From positions 23,557,208 to 23,621,207 of the forward strand of contig NC_081214.1 in assembly GCF_902713425.1 (NCBI RefSeq): 64,000 bases of DNA, read 5' to 3'. Shown here in pieces: positions 36,064 through 45,849 of this stretch. Under the pieces are notes generated by a model. That model ran no database searches. It saw only the letters and a program-made list of their open reading frames with translations, and was not told the DNA's origin. The first letter of the stretch is position 1, and every line of letters starts with the position of its first letter. The translations under genes and the position numbers were made by a program. The stretch comes from Acipenser ruthenus. Lineage: Eukaryota; Chordata; Actinopteri; Acipenseriformes; Acipenseridae.

Positions 36064-38323
36064 TGCTTCACTCTTAATATTTTCTACCTGTCGGTGATGG
36101 AAAAAAATCCATTACATTAAAGCCATAAAACCTCAATCACCATACAGCGTGAGTGAATTATTTTCTAAATGTTTGTCTTTTGATAATTTAGAGTAGTTCA
36201 TGTATACAAAACTCCAAACAGGTCGGTTGAAGGAATATACAGTAGCTTGCTGTTAGCTATCAGCCTGCTAAATGTTCGGCATTACGCTGAAACTGGCCGC
36301 TGAGAGGCAGACACTTACAGTCATTGAGAACACAACACACGGTATTCTCTTTTGTTTTGAGGTCGTACAAACTGGCAGAACGGAACCGATAACTTAAATC
36401 TACTACCAATTATTATTACTATCAATTATTACACTGCAGTATTATCAAACACAATATCCGGGAAGAACTGTCGTCTGTAAAAACAAAATACATGAGGACG
36501 AATTCCAGGAGCTAGTGATTCAAAATAAACATTACATTTAATAATTATACATAATTATTCCCAAATTAAAAACGGGGTCCTGGACAATGTATTTACTTTA
36601 CATGCAGAGAAACGCCAAACGCATACCAGTATACTTTACGACACTGAAACTCGCCTCGGTAATTCTTGTTTCATATAATCAAACCTGCAACAGAAAACGC
36701 ATGCTACATAAAACGTGTGTGTATTTACATATTAAAAAAAACATTACGTAAATCAACTCCACGCAGGGCCTCGTATCCATAGAGACGCGTACCTCACCAC
36801 CAACTATGTGAATAAACCAGAGTGGCTCCTCTCTCCACAGAGTAAGAGTTAGTTGTTCTTCTAGCGCCCTCTAGCGGAGTGGATGCTGCATGTACAATCA
36901 CGAGTGAAGCGTAAAATCTAAATGACCATAATAGTAAATACGACTACTGGGCTACAGCTTACACGAATCCCACAACTGCGTATAATACTGATCTTCCATT
37001 GGGGACATGCATCACAGAAAAAGCATTGAAATGCATCTAAACAAAAATAACGACTTGAAATGCTAATGTTGAAAAGGTGTAACACTGCAAAATAACTAAG
37101 ATTAGACGCACCCAAGGATAAAAAACAATCGAACCATTAAATATATCAAATAAAATCTGGGAGAAAACTGAACGGTGGGAGCTGAGTTTTTATAGGTGCT
37201 TATCTTAACAATATCCCCATTTCAACATTACAATTGAATTGGTTCACTTTTCAACACACACACACACATACATATATGAAAATAAATCGTATTTATTTTA
37301 AGGTGATAACAGCCTGTTGAGCAACCTTGAATCGTACATTTAATTATAGTCGTTTTAAAGACAGATTTTACAAATAAATGAATATTAAAAAAGTCATTGT
37401 GTTGGCCCTTTGTTCCCAGCCGACTAACACGCAGGAAGTGGGGTGAAGGGGCGCGAGGTCCGGAGTGGGGGTAGGGAGGGACGGTCGGGGCTCGGGCTGT
37501 TATCCTGCTGCGGGTCGGTGAGGCTGCAGTGTGCGTGGAGATGCTCTGTCCTGCAGCCGTGCCACCCGGCCCGCCTGCACTGGGGTCCAAAACAGCAAGC
37601 TGGAGTCTCCACGACATTCCAAAAAAAAGTAAGGCGAATGAATGAATGGCATTTTGAATTGCTGTACAGGCTAGAATCACTCGTTTGTTAACTGCTTGAG
37701 CATATTAACACAAATTAAAGTTATTCAGATCAAAACTGTATTAATGAAACAAACAGAGGAAGGGACCGTTTACAGATTGAGGCAGTCTTAAATTACAGAT
37801 GAAAGGAGTGCCATGTTTTAATTCATAATGACAGCGTAATTAAAACCAGCGCTCACACCAGTAGAAGGCATGGGAGCCTCCTTACAGCATCAATAGCAGC
37901 TGTCTGTGAGGGTTCATGCTAATGCCGGTAAAAAAAACTAATGAACAAAACCACTGCTTAACATCAACGCTGAAGAAGGGAAGTGCTTCTATTGTTTTTC
38001 CCTTCAGCATGAAGAGAAACGGGCAGCTCCGTCCAGTTTGTTTTGCGCTGCTGAAGCAGACTCACCAATCCTACTGGCAGCGTCTGTCCTGCACTGCAAA
38101 GAGATTGCCGTGATAATGTGATAGACATGCAAGTCGAAAGAAATACTCAACGCTCTCTGAACTCGTTAGACTCGCAACATGTCATGTGTGGGGTTTCTTT
38201 TTTTTCCAACAAAAATACAAAACAATTTAAATTAAAAAAATTAAACAAAGTAGGGCACGTTAACCCTTGAAATAATGCCTGCAGTTTTACATTTATTTCA
38301 TTAATATTCAACTTGTAGCCTAG

Positions 38324-38326
<3 letters not shown>

Positions 38327-38371
<45 letters not shown>

Positions 38372-38398
38372 TAGTAGTAGTATTATTATAGTGTTGTT

Positions 38399-38450
<52 letters not shown>
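38327..38450. repeat. (ATT)n and (AAT)n facing arrays
   Basis: About 15 att units, then a short tagtagtag spacer and a plain stretch, then about 16 aat units followed by actactac. The two arrays are complementary and could fold back. Confidence 0.9.
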
Positions 38451-38451
<1 letters not shown>

Positions 38452-39789
38452 TACTACTATTACTACTACGACTAACACCAATCAATTGGGTTTATTAAAA
38501 ATACGCATTTTATGTTTTAAAACAAACAGTTTGTGTTGTCAGGAAACGTGTTGTCCTTAAACAAAAATTATAATAAACGCGAAGTTCATTTCTGCTGTTT
38601 TCTTCAAGTTTCCTTTTATAATTTGAGTACAGTAATATGGCTCTTTATATAGTCGTGTGGTGGAGTTGTGGTTTGTAACTAACTGGTTATCTTTATAAAT
38701 TACAGCAATATTAGTTGTAATTACTTTACAGTGGGGAAAAAAAAACACCATTTGTAAGAATAATGATAATTAAACGAACGTTTCACTTTGAAAATATTTA
38801 AAGCAGAAGCAACAGATCTAAATAATCACTTAACAACCGAGGGTCTTCAGAACAAAACGTGGATATAAATCAAATCAATATTCACAAACACACTTTAGAA
38901 TACTGAGATCATATATATTACACAACAGTGTAAAAACACATTTTCAATTGCATTGTGAGGACTGTGGTTTCTTCACATGCCTCATTTTTACTGCATGGTG
39001 TTTGTAGTGTTTGTACCTAGAGGAACATGATAAATGAAGCGTGCCGGGGGTTGCGTAACACCTGCATGTTTTTCAGGTATGTAACTTCATCACCTGCGTC
39101 ACTGTGTCAACAACTGATATGAACACCGTGTTCTGAAGAGAGAACATTCTTGAGAAGCACTTGCATTTAAAAAAAAACAAAAAACGCGTTTCCCCTCTCG
39201 CACTGAAGAACGGATACGACTCTGAAGAGTTGAGAAATAGTTTTAGTTTGCTACAAGGCATGGGGGTTTCTCTGTGGGCGGGCTGTCGGTTTGGGGGGAA
39301 AAAAAAAGAAAAAAACAACACTGTTTATACGAATGCTTTAACGCTATTGCCCATATTTGTATCCAAACATTTTACTGAACTCGAATCAAGTTTCTGTTTG
39401 TTTGTATTAACCCTTCACATTTGAACATGCCTTTGCCTTGCTTGAATACATGTGCGTAAAATATATTTCTAAATATATGTGCGGAGAGGGAGAGAGAGGG
39501 AGAGGGAGAGTGAGAGAGAGGGAGAGAGAGAGAGGGGGGGAGGGAGGTCTGTTTTGTGAATGGTTTTAGCTTCGTGCTGAAGTCTGCAGGGTTACTCTGT
39601 GTCAGTGTGTGGGTGAGGGGATGAGGGGATGAGGGGGTGGGGTTGGGAGTGGGTGAGGGGTAGGGAAGGAAGGAAGGATGGATCAGGATGGAAGGTTAAA
39701 GGTCTCGCACCTCATAGCAGACACGCATGATGGTCGTGTACTCTAGAAGCGGTTCACCCTCACCGTGTTCTTATTTTATTGAATCTGTA

Positions 39790-39793
<4 letters not shown>

Positions 39794-39856
<63 letters not shown>
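39794..39856. repeat. (TA)31 microsatellite
   Basis: A pure ta run of about 62 bp. Confidence 0.97.
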
Positions 39857-39860
<4 letters not shown>

Positions 39861-40037
39861 TAGAAACAAAAATGATGTGTCTATTTATTATTATCCTTAC
39901 CTAAAAAAATGTTTTTCAAAAGCGATTTCACTCATGGCGTGTCTTTGTTCAACGAATTAGAAACTTTCTCGTTCTCGTAACATGTGAATGTGCAGCCATT
40001 TCACTTTCAAAATGACCCATCGAGACCTCTGCATCTG

Positions 40038-40039
<2 letters not shown>

Positions 40040-40099
<60 letters not shown>
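40040..40099. repeat. (CT)n(GT)n microsatellite
   Basis: About 25 ct units followed by gtgtgtgtg. Confidence 0.97.
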
Positions 40100-40609
40100 C
40101 TTTAACTAATTTTGAATTATTCAAGCTAAACGGATTTTAAGCGGTAATTGGTTAATCATTTAAAATTTTAAATAGTATTATTTATTAATTATATTGAAAA
40201 GTATTTGAACAGTAATATAATTCGAACACACACAAAAAAAGTTATCAATTCTCATTCCAGCCGTTCACCAGTTTTTTGGTTTTTTTTTAAAACTAACTTA
40301 TTATGTTTTTACAAAATAAACAGGAGTTTTACATAAGTTTTCAGTTGGATTATTTAACTAATAAATTGAAGTTTTCTTTGTATTATTATTATTATTATTA
40401 TTATGTATTCGTTATTTATTTATTATTATTATTTGTACATTTCAATCACATCAAACCCGTTGCATTTAAAAAGGCACGGAGCGCGTTACTCGCTCTCCAT
40501 TCATGTGTAAGGAATTCTAATGAAGACAATGAGATTGATTATGATAATCGCTCTGGGCGGATATGGTCGCTTTCCCTCCCCGAATCTGTTTGAGATTTTT
40601 TTGGGGGGG

Positions 40610-40700
40610 GCAGGAGCAGCATCACGTGATCATACCACATTCGCGCCACTTTCGGAAACTTTTCTCAGCCCTCTCCAGAGTTTGAATCTACAAAACAAAG
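40610..40700 (+). promoter_or_regulatory. Candidate promoter of the microRNA cluster (E-box plus E2F-like site)
   Basis: A palindromic E-box CACGTG at 40623-40628 lies 12 bp before an E2F-like ttcgcgcc at 40640-40647. About 55 bp further on there is a possible donor, caaaacaaag/gtaacg at 40700/40701. MYC and E2F control the paralogous miR-17~92 cluster, so the pairing is suggestive. It lies about 3.2 kb before the first hairpin. Use as a promoter is inferred. Confidence 0.35.
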
Positions 40701-40767
40701 GTAACGTGTCTTCATTTTATATGCGCAGTTAATGGTGTAATTAATCGATCGCATTGATTTAAAAAAA

Positions 40768-40785
40768 GGGGGGGGGGGGGGGGGG
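40768..40785 (+). repeat. G18 tract
   Basis: Eighteen consecutive G on the strand of the microRNA cluster. Confidence 0.95.
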
Positions 40786-42488
40786 CTGTGTTTTTCTATT
40801 ATCTCGCATGCAATGCTGAGCAGTCCGTGTTAATAATAATAATAATAATAATAATAATTGTGCAGCAGAAACAATGCTCGTCTTTCTTATTTTCATTGTG
40901 GTTTGTATATTAATAAAACACCAGCACTCGCTTGCACTGCCCATAATATACCGCATGTATGCATTTAAAAAACGTTGCCATTGTTATATGAACACATTTT
41001 TCGTATTGCTGTCATTACTGCAGCACCTCACCTGTTGTATACAGATGGGGGGGGGGCAGTCTTGATCAGAATGGCACGCTGTGTACCGTGAGTTTGTACG
41101 CGGAGTCTGTTACCATTAGCGATAATGTGCAGTGCAGTGTGCGGCTGCAGTCGTTGCTGTTTGAAATTCACATGGCGCCCACTGGATTGCTGTGTTGCAA
41201 TCTGGACCTCCGTACATCACAAGCTCCGTTGTTGTTTTGCTGTTCAAAAAAAATAAAAAAAAATGGAAGAATGCACGCGTGCGTTGAGTCTCTGCAAATC
41301 CTTATACTCCAAGTGCCGGTTTGGGGGAGCGAGTCCCGCCGTGCAGTGTGGGGAGGTGCAGGTTACGGTAAGCTGTTTATTGCAGTTAAATTACAATAGT
41401 AACGTGTTGACAATGCGGGACGGGGGTTCCCTTTGCTGTGACTGTGTAAATAAGCGTTTCTAAACTAGTGTAGCGTGGTGTAAAAAATAAACATTCAAAA
41501 GAACCGACTACGCAGCCGTGTTTTATTTGGGGGGGGGGGGGATTTGTTTGATAAAATTGCATTACAAACAGTTAGACCCTGGCAGGTTTCAAGCACATGG
41601 CGTCAGTGGTCAATCTCACCCGTATTACTTCTACCTCATAAGGGCCCTAGACAAAAATAAATAAATAATAAACTGTTTGTTTCTGATTGCGCCTGTGCAA
41701 GAGAGCGGTGAGGGACTTGTAGTTTTCAGTGCTTTGTCGTTACAGATAACTCTTTTCTTTGTAATTAACTAATTAATTTAAAATGAGAGATGTGTGTGTA
41801 TATATGTATATAATATTCTTTGTAAATTCCCTAGAACAACCCAGTGGTCTACTCTGGGAGCCATGTGGTAAGCATAGCCAGGTTAACGCGTGTATCATTA
41901 CTAGTTTTATATCGATTGATTTGCCTGGGCCTGTGCAGTTTATAAGTAGGGATAGGTAGTACATGCACCTAGAAACCAAACAGTTTATTTGAATCCGAGA
42001 ATTTCCCAAACGCTTGACTAATCTGCCTTGAACCGGTGTCGCTGAGTTTCATCCGGAAAGCCTGGTGTCACCCCTAGGCCCAGAACTAGTGTGTAAAAGC
42101 GCCGTGCTCTATACTAACACAGCTAGGGATGAAGCGAGTTATTTTGAAAAAAAAATATGCAATTAAATAAATTAAAATTATTCAATTTGTCAGACGCTGT
42201 GGTAAATATCAAACAAACCAAACAGTGTATACGCTGTTAACAGTGATGTATCCCTGAGTGATATTTCATAGTTTTACGGTATTGTAAGAAATGTTTATTT
42301 TTTAAAGACTGGTCTTTGTTAATGACCAGGTCCTTCCTAGAGGTCAGGTCTTTGTGTTTGGCGGGGTTTAGAGTCTCTCTTTTTAAATCCAGTCTGATCT
42401 TGCCTTCTTCCCCTCGCCTTGTTTCTCCACAGACCCCGCCTCCCCTTCCTGAGCGCCTTTCTTTATAATCCCAGCACGAGGGGCGCTG

Positions 42489-42597
42489 CACGTGGGGGGC
42501 TCCTCTGCACCTCCTCGCGTTTGCAAACCCGCGGACATGCGTGCAAACCGTGCAGCCAGAGAGAGTTCGTTTGGTGATGTTTTCAACGGAGTTCCAG
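42489..42597 (+). other. Candidate exon of the primary microRNA transcript
   Basis: CpG-bearing sequence with a second CACGTG at 42489-42494. It ends with a consensus donor, gttccag/gtaaat at 42597/42598. A strong acceptor with a long pyrimidine tract (ctcttgttgtctcggcag) ends at 43827, just before the first hairpin. The two would define a 1.2-kb intron. No protein is implied. Confidence 0.35.
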
Positions 42598-43902
42598 GTA
42601 AATCTTTAATTGCAAAGGTCAGGCTTGGGTTGTGATGAACGGCCGCAAACAGTTTGGGTTTGTAATATAACGATGTGTTCGCTGGGGAGTTTCAACATGC
42701 GACCAGGCACAGCGCTTTTTGCTGTACAAACAGAAGTGTGTTGCTGATGAAACGTTTGCTTTTGTGTGCGTGTTTTCTAATTACGTAATTGTAGTCTTTT
42801 AAAAGCACATCAAAATCGGATTACGCAACATAGTTAAAAGCGAGGCGTCAGTGTGTGGAAGATGGACACGGTTTGGCGCGGATATCCGGTTAGGCATGAT
42901 CGATGGGATTTATTAAGTAAACACGTTTGTATTTTTTTTTGCATGGGATGCGAGTCAAATGCTGGTGTTTTACAAACAATCGATAACTGAAGTTCAGGTG
43001 AAGATGTGTATTGCATGCTGTGTAACCAAGCTTGACAAGTTTTCGTTGCAATCTTAGTTTAAACACTTGAGCACAGTATAGTATATTTAAACAAATACTT
43101 TGGTGTCTTTATCAGGAATATAAGTAATTTTTTTTTGTAAATCTCCGCTTTCTGTAGTGTGGGGGGGGGGGGGGGGTGAATAGATCGTCCATTCTATTGT
43201 GGTGTGGGCTCTGAGCGGGAGATTGCGTCATTCCGCTCAGGCGCCTTGCGTGTGACGAGAGCGTACGTACAGCAAATCATTGTATCTGAAAGTTGTAATG
43301 ATCTTCAGTAATTACACCACATATCAATCTGTTAACCGCAACGCGCGGGTCTGATCGACAGCTCTGCTCTATTGCCATTTAACGTTCAATTTGACTATTG
43401 GACCACTTAGCATTTTTAAGGAGATTATGGCGCCTATCTGAGCTGCCATACCTTTTTATTCTTGTTGCTGGTTGATCTTTTCCATTAGCCCCTGTTGTCT
43501 TTGAAACCCTTGATTCCTTCTAATTGTTTAAAGTAGAGAGTTATATTGACTTGGGATCGATATGCATGCATTTGTAGCTGGGGTTCAAGTCCTAATGCAC
43601 TCTGCTTCCAAGCACAAGGCAAGCCCTGTTTGTACCATTACTGTGGAACTACAGGCTTGCGTTGCAGGCACAGTATCAACTTCATGCACGCTGAATCAGT
43701 AGTTTATTTTGGTGCGGCGGGGGGGGGGGGGGGGAGCTGGCTCTGTGAGCGTTTGCATTACTGACCCTGCGCTACGGGGTGCTGTGCAGCATGTAGAGGC
43801 TTCATTCTCCTCTTGTTGTCTCGGCAGGTTCGGATGCTTTGGAAAGAAGCTGGATGAGGAACATCTGAACTGACTCTGAAGGATGAAGAACATGGCAGGA
43901 AT

Positions 43903-43975
43903 GTTTGTGCAAAAGTCCTTACAGTGCAGATAGCCGGCACTCTGACTGCAGTGCAAACACTACCATTGCCTTGCT
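43903..43975 (+). ncRNA. mir-106a/mir-17-type hairpin with an altered seed
   Basis: The 5p arm at 43911-43933 reads aaaagtccttacagtgcag and then atag. It matches miR-106a at 21 of 23 positions; the differences are G to C at position 7, in the seed, and G to A at position 20. The 3p arm at about 43945-43966 starts actgcagtg like miR-17-3p and keeps acact opposite the seed. The site is first in the cluster, as in mammals. The stem looks weaker than in the family because C replaces the paired G. It is either a decaying locus or one with new targets. Confidence 0.8.
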
Positions 43976-44089
43976 GATTTGCTTGCTTGTGTTTTTTTTT
44001 TGTTTTTTTTTTAGTCCTTTTTCAGTGCTTTCTAGGGGACTGGAAGCGGGCGAGCGCGTCTTGGTGTCTGGCTGCCCGTCCTGCTGTGG

Positions 44090-44170
44090 TATTTATGTTA
44101 AGGTGCATCTAGTGCAGTTAGTGAACTAGCCTAGAATCTACTGCGCTGGGTGCTCCTTCTGGCATACATG
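44090..44170 (+). ncRNA. mir18b: mir-18b hairpin
   Basis: The mature 5p sequence at 44099-44121 begins taaggtgcatctagtgcagt and ends tag, which is identical to miR-18b as I know it. The 3p arm at 44140-44162 (actgcgctgggtgctccttc) pairs with it. Second member of the cluster, 190 bp after the first hairpin. Confidence 0.95.
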
Positions 44171-44608
44171 CTGCACTGTGCTTCAGGGCTGGCCCTGGTC
44201 CGGTATATCAGCCTGGAGAGACGTGCTCTCTGTTCAGAAGAGGTCTGTGTGTGAGACCCCAGCCTTGTATGATGATGTGTTACAATCCAGTCTGTTCAAT
44301 CTGTCATGTTTGTAGGAAGTGTCGTTTCAGAAATTGCTTAACTTTTTTTGTGTGTTAGGAACTGCTAATAAATTTGACTCTTCATGGTGTGAAGTGCTTG
44401 CTTTCAAGACCTGAAAAGTCTTCAGGTGTCGTGTTTTGTATGTCACTGTAGCTCACATGTGTCTCCTGCATCTGTCTCCACAGAGATTTGAGGCTGGCTG
44501 TGTGTATTTGCTGTCATTGTCAGAAAGCCACGCAGAGTGCAGGAAGGAGATCCACGCTTCCTTGCAGGGACTTGTGTGTGACCTGGCCAGGGCACAGAGA
44601 CTGTCTGT

Positions 44609-44690
44609 CTGCGCAGCATCAAAGTGCTCACAGTGCAGGTAGTGGTGACTTCAATCTACTGCACAGTGGGCACTTCTAGTGGTGCCTGAC
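44609..44690 (+). ncRNA. mir20b: mir-20b hairpin
   Basis: The 5p sequence at 44620-44642 starts caaagtgctcacagtgcagg, the miR-20b form of the miR-17 family with an intact AAAGUGC seed. The 3p arm at 44658-44679 (actgcacagtgggcacttct) pairs with it. A strong acceptor-like site (ctgtctccacag at 44483) lies upstream. Confidence 0.95.
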
Positions 44691-44761
44691 ACTTGAATCT
44701 CCTCCTCCCTGTGTGTGTGTGTGTTACGTACAGTGTGGGTTTGATTTTTGTGAGGCACGCA

Positions 44762-44842
44762 GATACCGGTTAGTTTTGCTGGTTTGCATCCAGCTTTGAG
44801 ATTCCTCCGCTGTGCAAATCCATGCAAAACTCGCTGTGGCTG
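44762..44842 (+). ncRNA. mir19b: mir-19b-type hairpin
   Basis: The 3p mature sequence at 44811-44833 begins tgtgcaaatccatgcaaaac, the miR-19b sequence, and then ends tcg where the family has tga. The 5p arm at 44772-44794 (agttttgctggtttgcatcc) is the usual passenger strand. Fourth member of the cluster. Confidence 0.94.
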
Positions 44843-45034
44843 CGAGCAGCGTCCGTCCTGCTGCTTCTGATTTGCATGCTTGCTTTCTCACTGGGGTTCC
44901 TTTCATTTTGTTTATGCATTTACTTCAAATATAATCCATGTGAAAGATGGCAAGGATGCGTCTGCAGTGCTTTTGAAATGTATTGGGTCCAGGCCTTTAC
45001 GTTGCTCTGGATTAGATCTGGAATGCAGAGCAAG

Positions 45035-45682
45035 CTTGCTGTGGAGTGTTCCGGTGTAACCCTGCTTGCTCGGGGACAGGGTGTATTGCTGCGGAGTGTT
45101 CCGGTGTAACCCTGCTTGCTCGGGGACAGGGTGTATTGCTGTGGAGTGTTCCGATGTAACCCTGCTTGCTCGGGGACAGGGTGTATTGCTGTGGAGTGTT
45201 CCGGTGTAACCCTGCTTGCTCGGGGACAGGGTGTATTGCTGTGGAGTGTTCCGGTGTAACCCTGCTTGCTCGGGGACAGGGTGTATTGCTGTGGAGTGTT
45301 CCGGTGTAACCCTGCTTGCTCGGGGACAGGGTGTATTGCTGTGGAGTGTTCCGGTGTAACCCTGCTTGCTCGGGGACAGGGTGTATTGCTGCGGAGTGTT
45401 CCGGTGTAACCCTGCTTGCTCGGGGACAGGGTGTATTGCTGTGGAATGTTCCGGTGTAACCCTGCTTGCTCGGGGACAGGGTGTATTGCTGTGGAGTGTT
45501 CCGGTGTAACCCTGCTTGCTCGGGGACAGGGTGTATTGCTGTGGAGTGTTCCGGTGTAACCCTGCTTGCTCGGGGACAGGGTGTATTGCTGTGGAGTGTT
45601 CCGGTGTAACCCTGCTTGCTCGGGGACAGGGTGTATTGCTGTGGAGTGTTCCGGTGTAACCCTGCTTGCTCGGGGACAGGGT
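45035..45682 (+). repeat. 50-bp minisatellite inside the microRNA cluster
   Basis: Thirteen nearly identical copies of gtgtattgctgtggagtgtt, ccggtgtaaccctgcttgct and cggggacagg. It separates mir-19b from mir-363 and pushes them about 0.95 kb apart. Human has mir-92a-2 in this interval; no attgcac seed is seen here outside mir-363. Stop-free frames of 260-294 codons on the minus strand are artefacts. Confidence 0.97.
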
Positions 45683-45767
45683 GCAGAGAAAGTGAAGGTG
45701 CACTGGAAGGAGGAAGTGACGTCTTGGGTCCCCTGTAAGCAGGAATGTGGCGGGGGGCTCCAGTCTT

Positions 45768-45846
45768 GCTGTTTTCGGGTGGGTGGCGTTGCAATCTTAT
45801 TCAAACGTTTAAAAATTGCACGGTATCCATCTGTAATCCGCGAGAT
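45768..45846 (+). ncRNA. mir363: mir-363 hairpin
   Basis: The 3p mature sequence at 45814-45835 begins aattgcacggtatccatctg and is identical to miR-363. It shares the attgcac seed with miR-92/25. The 5p arm at 45776-45797 starts cgggtgggtggcg. Last member of the cluster. AATAAA motifs at 45982 and 45994 could end the primary transcript. Confidence 0.97.
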
Positions 45847-45849
45847 ACT

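Larger units (their letters stand above)
36064..40560. other. CCDC160 to microRNA-cluster spacer
   Basis: No coding exon recognised. A GC-rich patch at 37420-37600 (ggggcgcgaggtccggag) could be a small CpG promoter, for example for CCDC160 or a non-coding RNA. The rest is AT-rich with (ATT)n/(AAT)n at 38327-38450, a ga-rich run at 39480-39545, (TA)n at 39794-39856 and (CT)n at 40040-40090. Confidence 0.45.

Noticed and set aside
44912-45804. Open frames of 260-294 codons on the minus strand
   Set aside because: They arise from the 50-bp array between mir-19b and mir-363 and resemble no protein.
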